A DNA stretch of 64,000 nucleotides from Sphingobium sp. Ant17 (GCF_000588875.1 NZ_JEMV01000007.1:6077-70076), one strand, 5' to 3'; counted from the stretch's first letter, positions 1 through 9,730 are shown. Program-made: numbers and translations. The notes: a model not told the origin generated them from the sequence alone.

Positions 1-121
1 TCCTGCGAAATCGAATGGCTCTCTTCAATCATTTCATTCTCGTCGAAAACATGACCTTCGCGCGAGTCTTACGAGCGCAAAAGCAATAGGGAACTACACG
101 AACATGTAGTATCGACCCGAC

Positions 122-2539
122 ATGGGCCTGGGAACCGAATGGACTCCAACGCTGCTTTCGCGACTGGCGGAAACGGCACTTCGCCGTGTGGAATTGACCG
201 CGCGCGTCAGCCTGCTGCGCGCACCTTGCGGCTACGGCAAATCGGCGACGCTCGCGGCCGGTTGGAAGGAGGCGGCGGACACTGGTCGCCCGGCGCTTTG
301 GGCAAGTCTTGCAAGCGACGACACAAAGAAGGGCACCCTGCGTCGCCTCGCCTTTCAGGCCGGAACCGCCGCGGACATCGAGTCCATTCTCCAATGGATA
401 TGGCATCAGGACAGGCCCGGGATTATTTGCCTCGATGATGTTCAGGAAGCGCCGCATCTCGAAACGCTGACAAGAGACATGATGGATGCTCTTCCCGATG
501 ATTGGCGAGCGGTCCTTGCAACCTCCGCCCCCTGGGGATTTGGCGTCCTCAACGCTGACTGGCAGGAAGTCGGCCCCGATGCCCTGGCCTGCCGCGCCCA
601 GGATCTGAAGGAATTGATCCGGGTCCCTTCAGCCCTCGACCGGATCATATCGGACACACAGGGTTGGCCCGCATTGTGCCGCATCGCGGGCCGTGTATCC
701 TACCGGATGCAGCCACTGCATTTATGGCCCGAGATCATCTGTTATCTCGATCAGATGGTGTTGGCGCCCTTATCGCCCGCTCTGCGCACATGGCTGAAAA
801 AGGCGGCATTAATCGCTCCCCTCGATGCCGAAAGCCACGATTTTGCCCTGCGCGTCCACGACGGCGCGCAATGGATCGCACGTGCGCAACGCGAATGCCT
901 CCTATTGAGGCCGGACAGTGACGGAATGTTTGCGCTCAATCCGGCGCTGCGACACCATCTTGCCTTGAGCGGACAGTCGCAGCTTCGTTCCTCTCCAAGC
1001 CATCTTCTAAAACGTGCGGCTTTTCATCACTGGCGCGCCGGCCGGCCAGCGCAAACGATAGCGCTTTCGCTGCGGGCCGGCGATCCGGCCTGGGCGCGGG
1101 GGCTGGGCGGTGAGATCGTCATGGATGTCGCCCTGCGACAAGGCCGTATCGATGAGTTGGCCCATTGGCTCGAGGGCGTGCCCGACACAGCGTTGCTGAC
1201 CAATCCCATGGCTGGCCTGGGAAAGATATGGGCCCTTTCCTTCCAGCAGCAGCATGCAGGGGCGACGCACCTTTTGAAGTTGCTGTCACGCACGGATGCG
1301 CATGAGGAATTGCTGACGCTGCTCGGTGCGACGACAGCGGCGCTGAGGGACGATGTCGTCCGGGCGGAAATGCTCTGCCGGCAATGGCTCGAGCTGCACG
1401 CCCGGGAAAATCCGATGATGAAGGCCTCCGCCCTGGCCTGCCTCGCGAGCATCGTGGCGAGCCAGTCGAACGCGGCCGAGTTCGCGGCACTACGTCCCCT
1501 ACTGGATCAAGCCTGTGCCCTGGCCGATCAGGGCTTTGCCCGCGACTGGGCAAAGATTGCCGAAGTGCTGCTCCTGCTGACGCAGGGGCAGATCATTCCC
1601 GCACGAAATAGGATCGACGCGCATCTGACGGATATGGTCTCCCCGGTCGCCGAGCAGACGCTGAAAACATTGCGCCTCGCTGTGCTGGCCGAAAGCGGCG
1701 TGCCTCTGGCAGAACTGGAATGGCCGTTGCTTTTCTGCGACCAGATCGTCGACGTCCGCATTCATACGGCACGGGCCATATTACGGGCCGCTCGTCTGGC
1801 CGGAGATGCGGACCTCTGCGAAAAAATCCTGACCGAACTGGACGTGAAAGCCGTACGCGACCACATGCCGCGACTGCAACTCATGGCCGATATCCTGACT
1901 GCGGAACATGAAATCGCGTCGGGTCGATCGGTCACCATCCCCAATATTCCCAGGAACGACGCCATCACTTCGGCTCACCTCGCCATTGCGGACGTCGAGT
2001 GCATGCTTCTGTCTGCGACGCGGGCGCTTGCCGACGGGAAGGATCACCTCGCGCGCCAATTGACGGACCGTATCCTGGCCCGCATCCGCAGGGCAGGATG
2101 GCAACATATCATACTCATAACCCTCATGCTGCGTTCGGTGCTGCATCTACGTAAAGAGGCGCTGCAACTTTCCATACGGTCAGCGGAAGAGGCCTCGGAA
2201 ATTCGCGACAGCACAGGACTGAAGGAAACAGCGCGGGAGTTCCGGAATATCCTGGAGCATATTCACGCGGGATGGGCCGTAAAGGCGAGGTTTGATCGGT
2301 CCGCAGCACAACATCACTTGCCGAGTTCACAACATACCGAAGGATCCGACCTGTCTCGCCGCCAACTCCATATCCTCGGCCTGGCGCGGGATGGTCTTAC
2401 GAGCGCGGAGATCGCCAACATATTGGGTATCGGCGAAGATGGCGTAAAATGGCATTTTCGCGCGATCTTCAAGTGTCTCGCTGTCAACAGGCGCACCCAG
2501 GCCGTCGGCACGGCGATACAGCGCGGTCTCCTTCACTAA
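122..2539 (+). CDS. MalT-like LuxR-family transcriptional regulator (805 aa)
   Basis: Large ATP-dependent regulator of the LuxR/MalT (LAL-like) type. An N-terminal P-loop, GYGKS, lies near residues 37-41. A Walker-B-like segment ending in DD lies near residue 105. The middle is a long helical, TPR-like region. A LuxR-type helix-turn-helix occupies the last ~65 residues, with SRRQLHILGLARDGLT, an AEIANILGI turn and a VKWHFRAIF recognition helix. In this family, ligand binding to the helical region and ATP binding to the NTPase domain license DNA binding. The start lies just inside the window edge, so the promoter region is only partly present. No adjacent co-directional target gene is visible; the next gene, tetR, is convergent. 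The regulon is unknown. Confidence 0.85.
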   Translation: MGLGTEWTPTLLSRLAETALRRVELTARVSLLRAPCGYGKSATLAAGWKEAADTGRPALWASLASDDTKKGTLRRLAFQAGTAADIESILQWIWHQDRPGIICLDDVQEAPHLETLTRDMMDALPDDWRAVLATSAPWGFGVLNADWQEVGPDALACRAQDLKELIRVPSALDRIISDTQGWPALCRIAGRVSYRMQPLHLWPEIICYLDQMVLAPLSPALRTWLKKAALIAPLDAESHDFALRVHDGAQWIARAQRECLLLRPDSDGMFALNPALRHHLALSGQSQLRSSPSHLLKRAAFHHWRAGRPAQTIALSLRAGDPAWARGLGGEIVMDVALRQGRIDELAHWLEGVPDTALLTNPMAGLGKIWALSFQQQHAGATHLLKLLSRTDAHEELLTLLGATTAALRDDVVRAEMLCRQWLELHARENPMMKASALACLASIVASQSNAAEFAALRPLLDQACALADQGFARDWAKIAEVLLLLTQGQIIPARNRIDAHLTDMVSPVAEQTLKTLRLAVLAESGVPLAELEWPLLFCDQIVDVRIHTARAILRAARLAGDADLCEKILTELDVKAVRDHMPRLQLMADILTAEHEIASGRSVTIPNIPRNDAITSAHLAIADVECMLLSATRALADGKDHLARQLTDRILARIRRAGWQHIILITLMLRSVLHLRKEALQLSIRSAEEASEIRDSTGLKETAREFRNILEHIHAGWAVKARFDRSAAQHHLPSSQHTEGSDLSRRQLHILGLARDGLTSAEIANILGIGEDGVKWHFRAIFKCLAVNRRTQAVGTAIQRGLLH

Positions 2540-2615
2540 ACGATCTCCCACGTCACAAATAGAGGCAGGCATGCTGTTGCGCGGCCTCCCGCAAGGCAAG
2601 ATCAGCAATCCATTC

Positions 2616-3239
2616 TTAGTCGACTCTCGTTGCCGCCCTCGCCAGCATGAGATCCACGAGAAAGTCCAGAAGCTCTCCGCTTGCGACCTCGTGCGGTTCG
2701 AGCAGGCCCTGGAACATGCTTCCCTCGTGGACAGCCAGGATCAGTCGCGCGATGCGCGGGAGGCCCCGGGCAACGATGCGGGAGTCCTCGCGAAGGATGT
2801 CGGCGAGCGCGCCCTCGATGATGGCGAGGATCCGTCCTTGCCGTTCGGCATAGTGGCTCGCCATGGCAGGATGGCGTAGGACATAGAGGCCGAACTCGGC
2901 CTGGAGCAGATACCAGTCCCGATCGAACGGATAGCTGGCGATAAAGGCCTTGAGGAAATTGTCGGCCGTCGAGCCGGGCATGGACAGGGCGCAAGCGGTC
3001 GCCTCCTCCAGCCTCGACTGCAAGCGCTCGATCACCCGGTCATAGAGGGCGAAGAACAATTCGTCCTTGGATCGGAAGCTGGAATTATAGGCCCCCCGGC
3101 TCAGACCGACGCGCTCGCAAATATCTTCCTGGGTGGAGCCATGGAAGCCACGTTCGGCGAAGGCCTCGAGAGCGCCATCCAGGATGCGCTCCCGGGTCTG
3201 CGCCCGGGTCGGGCGCGTTCGTGCCGGGCGGCGGCTCAC
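2616..3239 (-). CDS. TetR-family repressor, divergent from the export operon
   Basis: TetR/AcrR-type regulator of about 207 aa. The N-terminal HTH is clear: TRERILDGALEAFAERGFHG followed by EDICERVGLSRGAYNSSFRSKDELF. The C-terminal ligand domain is divergent, as usual. I chose the GTG at 3239 as start. A longer open frame runs to 3329, but its extra 30 codons would cross the intergenic inverted repeat and the neighbour's start region, and they do not look like TetR sequence. It is divergent from the TolC-HlyD-permease operon, so local repression of that exporter is the obvious inference. Confidence 0.85.
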   Translation of the reverse strand: MSRRPARTRPTRAQTRERILDGALEAFAERGFHGSTQEDICERVGLSRGAYNSSFRSKDELFFALYDRVIERLQSRLEEATACALSMPGSTADNFLKAFIASYPFDRDWYLLQAEFGLYVLRHPAMASHYAERQGRILAIIEGALADILREDSRIVARGLPRIARLILAVHEGSMFQGLLEPHEVASGELLDFLVDLMLARAATRVD

Positions 3240-3260
3240 GGGATCACGGGCGGGAGCATT

Positions 3261-3280
3261 TCGATACAAATATGTATTGA
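3261..3280. promoter_or_regulatory. Candidate TetR operator (imperfect 20-bp palindrome)
   Basis: The segment contains ATACA-aata-TGTAT (3264-3277) flanked by TC and GA, giving a 20-bp imperfect palindrome with 8 of 10 base pairs matched. It is AT-rich in otherwise GC-rich DNA and lies between the divergent starts of the TetR gene (3239) and the TolC-like gene (3328). That is the position expected of an autoregulatory operator. Function is inferred. Confidence 0.55.
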
Positions 3281-3327
3281 GTCGGTTGGATGTCAACGTT
3301 ACCGTGCGGGAGCAGGAGACGTTCTTC

Positions 3328-4698
3328 ATGACCTTGCGATGTTCGATGCTGGTTGCCGCGCTGGCGACTGCGGTCTGTCAGGGCGCGCAGGCGCAAACGA
3401 TCGACAGGCTTGATCTCGATTATCGAAGCGCCCAGGCGAGGCTGCTCGAGCGGTCGGACGCGATCCAGGGCGCCGACGCCGATGTGCGCAGCAAGGAGGC
3501 CCAGAAAGGCTCCACGAGCACGTTGCGGCGTCCGACCGTCGAGTTCGAAGGACAGATGATCCGCTATCAGAAAACCCTCTATCTGCCGCTCGGCCCGCTG
3601 GCGGACGTGGCCCAGGATTATTCCATCTCTGACCCCCTGCGCTTCGAGATCGAGCGCACCAGCACCCGGCCGATCGTGACGGCGACGCTGCCGCTCTATT
3701 CCGGCGGCCAGATTCCCGCCGCCCAGGCGGGCGCCGCGGCGCAACTGGGACAGTCGCGCGCCGAACGCCAGATCGTCATCGACAACGGTCTGTTGCAGAT
3801 GACCCAGCTCTATTTCGGCCAGCAGTTGCTCGAGCGCGTGCGCGATGTTCGCCGTGATGCGCTTGCGGGATTAGAGCGGCATGTCGCGGACGCCCTCAAG
3901 CTCGAACAGGAAGGGTTCATAAGCCGGGCCCAACGCCTCCAGGCGCAGGTAGCGCGCGACGACGCCGCGCGCGAACTGGAAAAGGCGCAGGCCGATCTCG
4001 CGAGTGCGCAGGTAGCGCTTGCCGGCGCGCTGCGGGCGCCGTCCGGCGTCGATCCCGTCTCCCCGATCTTCGTGATCCGTCAGCCGCTCCGTTCGCTCGA
4101 CACCTATGTGGACGCGGCCCTGCGCGCCCATCCCCAACTGGATCGGCTCGGCGCGCTGGAAGACCAGGCTGAAGCGGGGGTGGCCCTTCAGCGCGCCAAG
4201 CTCCGGCCTACGATCTATGGCTTCGCCCAGTATAATTTCGATCGGCGCGACACGCTGTTGACCGATCCCGACTGGTCGGTGGGCGTCGGGCTGCGCTACA
4301 CGCTCTTCTCCGGTGTGGGCCGCTCGCAAGCGGTGCAGGCCGCGCGGGAAACGGTGACGCAAGCCAATGCGGGCCTGCGCGAAGCCCGCACCCAGATCGA
4401 AATCGGCGTCACGCGGTCCTCGAACGATGCGGAAGCCGCGCGACGGCGGTTTGAGCTGACCGACACGGCCATCACTGCGGCGCAGGAGAATCTGCGGGTC
4501 CAGACCCTCGGCTATCAGGAGCAGCAGACAACCTCGCTCGACGTGATCGATGCGCAGCTCGGTCTTGCCCGCTCCCGGATCCAGCGCGCCCAGGCCGGAT
4601 ATGATTTCGTTGTCGCGCTCGCCCAGCTTCTCCACGTCAGCGGTCAGATCGCCACATTGCCGGACTATATCGACCAGGGTGAAAGGGTCACGCCATGA
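3328..4698 (+). CDS. TolC-family outer-membrane efflux protein
   Basis: Outer-membrane channel of an export system, about 456 aa. The ATG at 3328 gives a signal peptide (MTLRCSMLVAALATAVCQGAQA). The open frame extends further upstream, but that part overlaps the operator and the tetR gene. The body shows the TolC pattern of long amphipathic helices with periodic Ala/Gln/Arg, and two halves each with a beta-strand stretch (for example VTATLPLYSGGQ and VGVGLRYTLFSG). Its stop overlaps the HlyD start by 4 nt (ATGA), so it is translationally coupled to the next gene. Confidence 0.9.
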   Translation: MTLRCSMLVAALATAVCQGAQAQTIDRLDLDYRSAQARLLERSDAIQGADADVRSKEAQKGSTSTLRRPTVEFEGQMIRYQKTLYLPLGPLADVAQDYSISDPLRFEIERTSTRPIVTATLPLYSGGQIPAAQAGAAAQLGQSRAERQIVIDNGLLQMTQLYFGQQLLERVRDVRRDALAGLERHVADALKLEQEGFISRAQRLQAQVARDDAARELEKAQADLASAQVALAGALRAPSGVDPVSPIFVIRQPLRSLDTYVDAALRAHPQLDRLGALEDQAEAGVALQRAKLRPTIYGFAQYNFDRRDTLLTDPDWSVGVGLRYTLFSGVGRSQAVQAARETVTQANAGLREARTQIEIGVTRSSNDAEAARRRFELTDTAITAAQENLRVQTLGYQEQQTTSLDVIDAQLGLARSRIQRAQAGYDFVVALAQLLHVSGQIATLPDYIDQGERVTP

Positions 4699-5732
4699 CC
4701 GCCACATCGGAAACCCTGGTCACCCCGGACGAGACGGCTCCGCCGGTTCCGACCGGGCGGAAGCGCAAGTTGCTGCCGCTCATTGCTTTCCTCGTCGTGG
4801 TCATTCTCGGCCTCGGTCTCTGGCTGGCCTATCGCCCGGTTCCCGATCAGCTCCAGGGCATGGTCGAGGCCCGCGAACTGCGGATCACGAGCAAGGTCTC
4901 GGCTCGGATCACGGCCTTTCATGTCGAGGAAGGCCAGCCGGTGAAGACGGGACAGCTGCTCTATACGCTCGACAGTCCCGAGGTCGAAGCCCGCTCCGAA
5001 CAGGCCGGCGGCGCGCTCGCCGCCGCGCAGGCGAATGCGGACAAGGCCGATGAAGGCGCACGGCCGGAGGATATCCGGGCTGCCGAGGCCCAGTGGCGAC
5101 GCGCGCAGGCGGCGGCGGACCTCGCCCAGACCACCTATCAGCGCACCGAGCGCCTCTTTGAACAGGGTGTGCTGGCGGGGCAGAAACGCGACGAGAGCCG
5201 CGCAAACGCCCTGGCCTCCAATGAAGCGGCCCGAGCGGCGCGCGCGCAATATGATCTGGCGCTGGCCGGGGCGCGGCGACAGGATCGGCAGGCCGCGAGC
5301 GGACAGGTGCGCCAGGCGCGCGGCGCCCTGGCCGAAGTCGAGGCGGCCGAGAAGGAAACCCGGGTGTTCGCGCCGTCGGACGGTGAGATCGGACGCAGGC
5401 TGGCGCAGTCGGGCGAACTCGTGCCGCAGGGATTTCCCGTCTTCGTCCTGACCGACATCGATCATCCCTGGGTGACGCTCACCCTGAGAGAAGATCAGTT
5501 CAGTGCGATCCGCCGGGGACGGGTCCTGACCGGCCGCATACCTGCGCTCGGCGATCGTTGCGCCCAGTTTCGGGTCTTCTACATCGCGCCCGCCGGCGAT
5601 TTCGCGACATGGCGCGCGACCCGCCAGTCGAGCGGCTTTGACGTGAAGAGCTTTGACGTGCGCCTGTCGCCCGTGTCGCGGGTCGATGGGCTGCGCCCCG
5701 GCATGACGGTCCTGTTCGACTGGCCGCAATGA
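4695..5732 (+). CDS. HlyD-family periplasmic adaptor (membrane fusion protein)
   Basis: Periplasmic adaptor of 345 aa linking inner-membrane permeases to the TolC channel. One N-terminal membrane anchor (LLPLIAFLVVVILGLGLWLA) lies near residues 25-45. It is followed by a biotinyl-lipoyl-like half motif (SARITAFHVEEGQPVKTGQ), a long Ala/Gln/Arg coiled-coil hairpin (about residues 95-215), and the second lipoyl/beta-barrel part (VFAPSDGEIGRRLAQSGELV). It overlaps both neighbours by 4 nt, so it is the second gene of a coupled four-gene operon. Confidence 0.9.
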   Translation: MTATSETLVTPDETAPPVPTGRKRKLLPLIAFLVVVILGLGLWLAYRPVPDQLQGMVEARELRITSKVSARITAFHVEEGQPVKTGQLLYTLDSPEVEARSEQAGGALAAAQANADKADEGARPEDIRAAEAQWRRAQAAADLAQTTYQRTERLFEQGVLAGQKRDESRANALASNEAARAARAQYDLALAGARRQDRQAASGQVRQARGALAEVEAAEKETRVFAPSDGEIGRRLAQSGELVPQGFPVFVLTDIDHPWVTLTLREDQFSAIRRGRVLTGRIPALGDRCAQFRVFYIAPAGDFATWRATRQSSGFDVKSFDVRLSPVSRVDGLRPGMTVLFDWPQ

Positions 5733-6892
5733 TCCGGGCCTTCGTCGATAGCGCCCGGCGCGAAACCGCCTTCCTGCGCGGCAGCGTCTGGGATCTGGCG
5801 CTGGTCACCTGGCTGCCTCTGCTGCTGCTGGCGATCGTCGCGGTCCAGTTGTCGGCAGGCGTCATGCGGAACCTGCCGATCGTCGTGGTCGACGAGGACG
5901 GCGGCGGCGTCGCGCGCGACCTCACCCGCAAGCTGGAGGCGTCACCCGGGCTCAAGGTCGCGGCGCGGCCACCGGACATGGCACAGGCCGAGCATCTGGT
6001 CCGCTCCAACGCCGCCTATGCCGTGGTCCTGATCCCGCGTGATCTCGAGCGCACCGTGCTGCGCGGCGAGACCGGCAAGATCCTCCTCTTCTACAATGCG
6101 AGCTATTCCACGCCCTCGGGTTCGGTGTTGCGTGAAGTCGGCACCGTGGTCCAGGCCCACGCAAAGGCCTTGGCCGGGGAGCAAAGCGCCGCGATCGCCG
6201 GTCCCGCGCGTGTGCGGCCGCAGCCGGTGAGCGTGCAGAGCCGGATCCTCTACAACCCGCAGGCCAGTTACGAGCTGCAACTCGTCGCCCTGATCCACCC
6301 CGCACTCCTGCACCTGCTGTTCATGATCGCGGTCGTGAGCGCGCTCGGTCGCGAGCTGCGGGACGGGACCATCGGAGCATGGCTTGCAGGGCCTCGAGGC
6401 GAGGCGGTCGCCGCCGTCGCCGGCAAGATCGCGCCCTATATCCTCATCTTCCTGCTCTGGGGGGCGCTTGCGACCGGCTATCTCGCGGTCTACCGGGGCT
6501 GGCCCGTGCAAGGGAGCGTGGCGATGCTGATGGGCGGCTATCTCGCCCTCTATCTCGCCTATGCGGGCATGGCCTTGTTCATCGTCGGGGCCACCCTTTC
6601 CATGGGGCAGGCGCTGTCGATGACCGCCCTCTATGCGGGCGCTTCCTTCGCCTTCGCCGGGGCGATCTTCCCGATCGAGTCGGCCTCCGCCTTCGCCCGG
6701 CTATGGAGCGCGCTGCTGCCTTTTACCCGCTTCGCGCGGCTGGTCGCGGAGCAATGGATGATCGGCGCACCCGTGCTCGCATCTCTTGGATCGATCCTGG
6801 CGCTGTTTGCCTTTCTCGTCGTCGGCTCGGGCGCCGGGCTGCCGCGCTATGTCTCGGCGCGGATGAGCCCGGAGGTCTGGGGACGACGATGA
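5729..6892 (+). CDS. ABC-2 type permease, YhhJ/YbhS-like (first of pair)
   Basis: Inner-membrane permease of the ABC-2 family, 387 aa. There is one N-terminal transmembrane helix (LALVTWLPLLLLAIVAVQLS), then a large periplasmic domain beginning LPIVVVDEDGGGVARDL, as in YhhJ/YbhR proteins. Five or six C-terminal transmembrane helices follow from about residue 185. Start and stop overlap the neighbours (ATGA). No ATP-binding subunit gene is present in the operon, which is unusual for an ABC-2 pair. Confidence 0.87.
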   Translation: MIRAFVDSARRETAFLRGSVWDLALVTWLPLLLLAIVAVQLSAGVMRNLPIVVVDEDGGGVARDLTRKLEASPGLKVAARPPDMAQAEHLVRSNAAYAVVLIPRDLERTVLRGETGKILLFYNASYSTPSGSVLREVGTVVQAHAKALAGEQSAAIAGPARVRPQPVSVQSRILYNPQASYELQLVALIHPALLHLLFMIAVVSALGRELRDGTIGAWLAGPRGEAVAAVAGKIAPYILIFLLWGALATGYLAVYRGWPVQGSVAMLMGGYLALYLAYAGMALFIVGATLSMGQALSMTALYAGASFAFAGAIFPIESASAFARLWSALLPFTRFARLVAEQWMIGAPVLASLGSILALFAFLVVGSGAGLPRYVSARMSPEVWGRR

Positions 6893-8019
6893 TCGGCCGC
6901 GCCTTCCTCGCTACCTTCCGCGCCGTTCTCTCCGACCGCTCCGCCTTCATGCTGATCGTCGTGTCGACGATCCTCTATTCCTTCTTCTACCCTTCAGCCT
7001 ATTCCGGGGAGGTCGCGGTCCGCATTCCGGTGGCCGTCGTCGATCTCGACGACAGCGGCGCAAGCCGCAGTCTCGTGCGCCGGATCGCAGCGCTCCAGCA
7101 GGCCGATCTTGCCGCGCGCCCGGCCTCTCCAGGAGCCGCCCGGCTCTGGCTCGAGACGACCGGCGCAGGGGCCGTGGTCATCATCCCCGAGGGGTTCGAG
7201 CGACATATTCTGAACGGCGCCCAGGGCACGGTCGCGCTCTACGGCAACGGCGCCTATCTGCTGCGCAGCAGCACGGCGCTGTCAGGCATCGGCCTGGCGG
7301 TCACCACGATCGCCGGCGAGGCGGCGAGCGATCAGGCCATGGCGCAGGGCGCACCCGCCCGCCCTGCCCTGTCGCTCGTTCAGCGCCCGCTGTTCAACAC
7401 GCGCGAAGGCTATGGCAGCACGGTGTTCCCCGGGGTCGGCTTCCTCATCATTCACCAGACCCTGCTGATGGGCCTGACGATGCTCGCCGCCACCCTGCGC
7501 GAGACACTGGGACGCTTTCGTCTGCCCTCGCGCACCCTTATCGGAATTGCCCTGGCCTTCTTCGTGATCGGCTGGGCCGACGTGGCCTATTATGCGGGTT
7601 TTGTGTTCTGGTTTCAGGACTATCCCCGCGCCGCCGGCTCTCCTGGCGCCTTGATCGTGGGCGGCAGTTTGTTCGTGGGCGCGACTGTGGCGGCGGCGCT
7701 TGCGCTGGCCAGCCTCTTCCGGACACGGGAACGACCCCTGCAACTGTGGATGGGCACGTCGCTCGCCATCTTCTTCCTCGCGGGTCTCTCCTGGCCGGCG
7801 GAGGCGACGCCGGCCTGGCTGGCGCTCCTCGCGCGCCTCCTGCCAACCACCGCGGGCATTCATCTCATGGTCGGGCTCAATCAGATGGGCGCGAGCCTTG
7901 CCGAGCAGACGCGGGAGGTGCTCAACCTCGCCATCCTCATTCTGGTCTACGGAGGCCTGGCCTGGTGGCGCTTCACGAAGATTTCCGCGCCGGACCTTCA
8001 GCCCCTCAAGCCTGACTGA
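6889..8019 (+). CDS. ABC-2 type permease, YhhJ/YbhR-like (second of pair)
   Basis: Second inner-membrane permease, 376 aa, same architecture as its neighbour: an N-terminal helix (AFMLIVVSTILYSFFYPSA), a periplasmic domain opening with IPVAVVDLDDSGASRSLV, and a C-terminal block of five or six helices. The ATG at 6889 overlaps the previous stop (ATGA). A longer open frame reaches back to 6379, but that part is antisense-like shadow of the first permease. It is the last gene of the operon. With TolC and HlyD it should form a heterodimeric exporter; the substrate is unknown. Confidence 0.87.
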   Translation: MIGRAFLATFRAVLSDRSAFMLIVVSTILYSFFYPSAYSGEVAVRIPVAVVDLDDSGASRSLVRRIAALQQADLAARPASPGAARLWLETTGAGAVVIIPEGFERHILNGAQGTVALYGNGAYLLRSSTALSGIGLAVTTIAGEAASDQAMAQGAPARPALSLVQRPLFNTREGYGSTVFPGVGFLIIHQTLLMGLTMLAATLRETLGRFRLPSRTLIGIALAFFVIGWADVAYYAGFVFWFQDYPRAAGSPGALIVGGSLFVGATVAAALALASLFRTRERPLQLWMGTSLAIFFLAGLSWPAEATPAWLALLARLLPTTAGIHLMVGLNQMGASLAEQTREVLNLAILILVYGGLAWWRFTKISAPDLQPLKPD

Positions 8020-8182
8020 CGCCTCAATGGAACGAGATCGTCAGGGGCACCCCAAGTGCAACCCTCTCGCCCCGGCCGACGCGACCTTGGCGCAACCCAG
8101 GGGGAGGTGTTCGAAGCGGACCTCTGCAGGGCTTCATCAGATAGAGATCACCGAGATGGGGATAAACCGGAGGCTGCCTCGA

Positions 8183-9093
8183 CTATTGCTCTGCTTTCGC
8201 CGCCGCGAGGATCGCGGCCTCTACCGGCGCCCAGGTGGGGTCCGCAGGCGAAAGCATGTTGAAGTGGCCCGCATTCTCCAGGGTGATCACCGTCGCCTTA
8301 TCGCCGGCCGACTGTGCGGCTGCTGCATAGGCTTGCGCGGCTGAAGGCTCCAGCACGACGGAAGCGACCATGAATTGAGGCACGGCCAGAGGCAGCCATT
8401 CGATCGGATTTGCCTGACGGTAGCGGCCCGCCTGTGCGTCAGGAGCGCCCCCGAACAGGTTGACGAAGATCGGGCGGCCGCAAATATCCTTGTCGAACCC
8501 GTACAGGTTCGCAGGTCGCCTGGGCCGTCGATGGCGACCGCGGCGGAAACCTTCAGTGGATCAGCGCCGCGGACCTCGCTGTCGGCAGGCAATCTGGGAC
8601 GGGCCGCCAGCCACAGGGCAGCGTGGGCGCCGGCCGAATGTCCCACCGTCACCACATGCTTCAGGTCCAGAGGCTGGGTTCGTGCCAGCACCCTCAAGTG
8701 ATCGAGCGCCGCTCCCCAATCCTGGAAGGTCCCAGGCCACCCGCCGCGGGTGTCACCAACCTGTCGATACTCTATATTCCATGTCGCCACGCCCTTGTCC
8801 GTCAAGGCGCTCGCCAACGGCGCCGTGCCTGCCAGTGTCTCATAGCCTTTGGTCCAGCAGCCACCGTGAATGACCATGACGACGGGAAACGGGTCAGGAC
8901 CTGCAGGCAAGCGCAGTTCACCGATCTGCAGAGGATCAGGACCATAGGCCTCGACGAGCGTCGGAGCGGTGACGGGAAGGGCGTGGAGTTGGGGCGGTCC
9001 GATCAGCGCATGTTGGTTATCCGACGGCGTCTGCGCCCAAGCGGTGCTCGTGACAATCAAGACTGTAGCCAGGCCTAATGAACGGTATCGCAT
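8183..9093 (-). pseudogene. Secreted alpha/beta hydrolase, frameshifted
   Basis: A BD-FAE/carboxylesterase-like alpha/beta hydrolase. It has a signal peptide (MRYRSLGLATVLIVTSTAWA), an oxyanion motif (MVIHGGCWTKGY) and a nucleophile elbow (TVGHSAGAHAALW). After GPGDLR the frame is lost near 8501-8515. The other frame continues logically with YGFDKDICGRP through to the catalytic His in ENAGHFNMLSP and the end at 8183. The total span fits a single-base deletion. Either this is a dead gene or there is a sequencing error; if corrected the protein would be about 303 aa. It is the only gene on its transcript here. Confidence 0.75.
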
Positions 9094-9388
9094 GATCTAC
9101 CTCTTTCATGCATCTTCCCGCTCCGACGTTACCAGCCAGTTCGTCAAATGTGAGAAGACAGCGATTCGTCATTAGATAACATGGTTCGCTATATTCTTTT
9201 CGGAAACACCATTCCGTCATCGAGTGGGCAAAGCGATAGATGAAATCCCGTTTCTGGCGCAAAGCATATGGCGGCTATGCGCGATCACGGTAGCCTTGAT
9301 CATGGAAGTGATACGTCAGGCGACCAAAGAGCTATCTAGATTTCATTGTCGTCGTGAATTGCGGTTTCAGAGGATCGTGGGTTTTATC

Positions 9389-9628
9389 TCACTTGGCTAT
9401 CCATGCTTCGACCAGCTTGACCGCATCCTCTACTGTTTTGACCTCACCGGCGGCTTCATCCGGGATAGTGAGTCCGAATTCGTCTTCAAGCGCCATCACA
9501 ACTTCCAGCACATCGAGACTATCCACGCCGATGTCATCGTAGAAAGACGAAGCAAGGGCAATCTGATCCGGATAGACGCCGAGCTGACGGCTAATGATCC
9601 TGAAAACTCGGGGAGCGATTTCTTCCAT
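9389..9628 (-). CDS. Acyl carrier protein, stand-alone
   Basis: Small acidic carrier protein of 79 aa. The phosphopantetheine attachment site is clear: DDIGVDSLDVLEVVMALEDE, with the Ser in DSLD. The ACP helix III pattern follows (PDEAAGEVKTVEDAVKLVE). A GTG three bases upstream is an alternative start; a GAGGG ribosome site serves both. It is the last gene of a fatty-acyl oxidation operon. That is an odd place for an ACP, which normally acts in synthesis; it may serve the thioesterase or a PHA-linked route. Distinct from housekeeping acpP by position, not by any residue I can point to. Confidence 0.9.
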   Translation of the reverse strand: MEEIAPRVFRIISRQLGVYPDQIALASSFYDDIGVDSLDVLEVVMALEDEFGLTIPDEAAGEVKTVEDAVKLVEAWIAK

Positions 9629-9730
9629 CACAAAGCCCTCGCGCGGACACTATCGGCTAGGAAACAGGGCAGATTCTCGTAAACTCAATCATCGCAGAGC
9701 AACGATATTGTCCTGCGGCCAGTAAATTCA

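Noticed and set aside
3133-3327. Upstream extension of the TolC-like frame
   Set aside because: It overlaps the tetR coding region and the candidate operator, and would bury the signal peptide.
9017-9262. Short frames in the region between the hydrolase and ACP genes
   Set aside because: They have no ribosome sites or protein-like composition; the space fits promoters.
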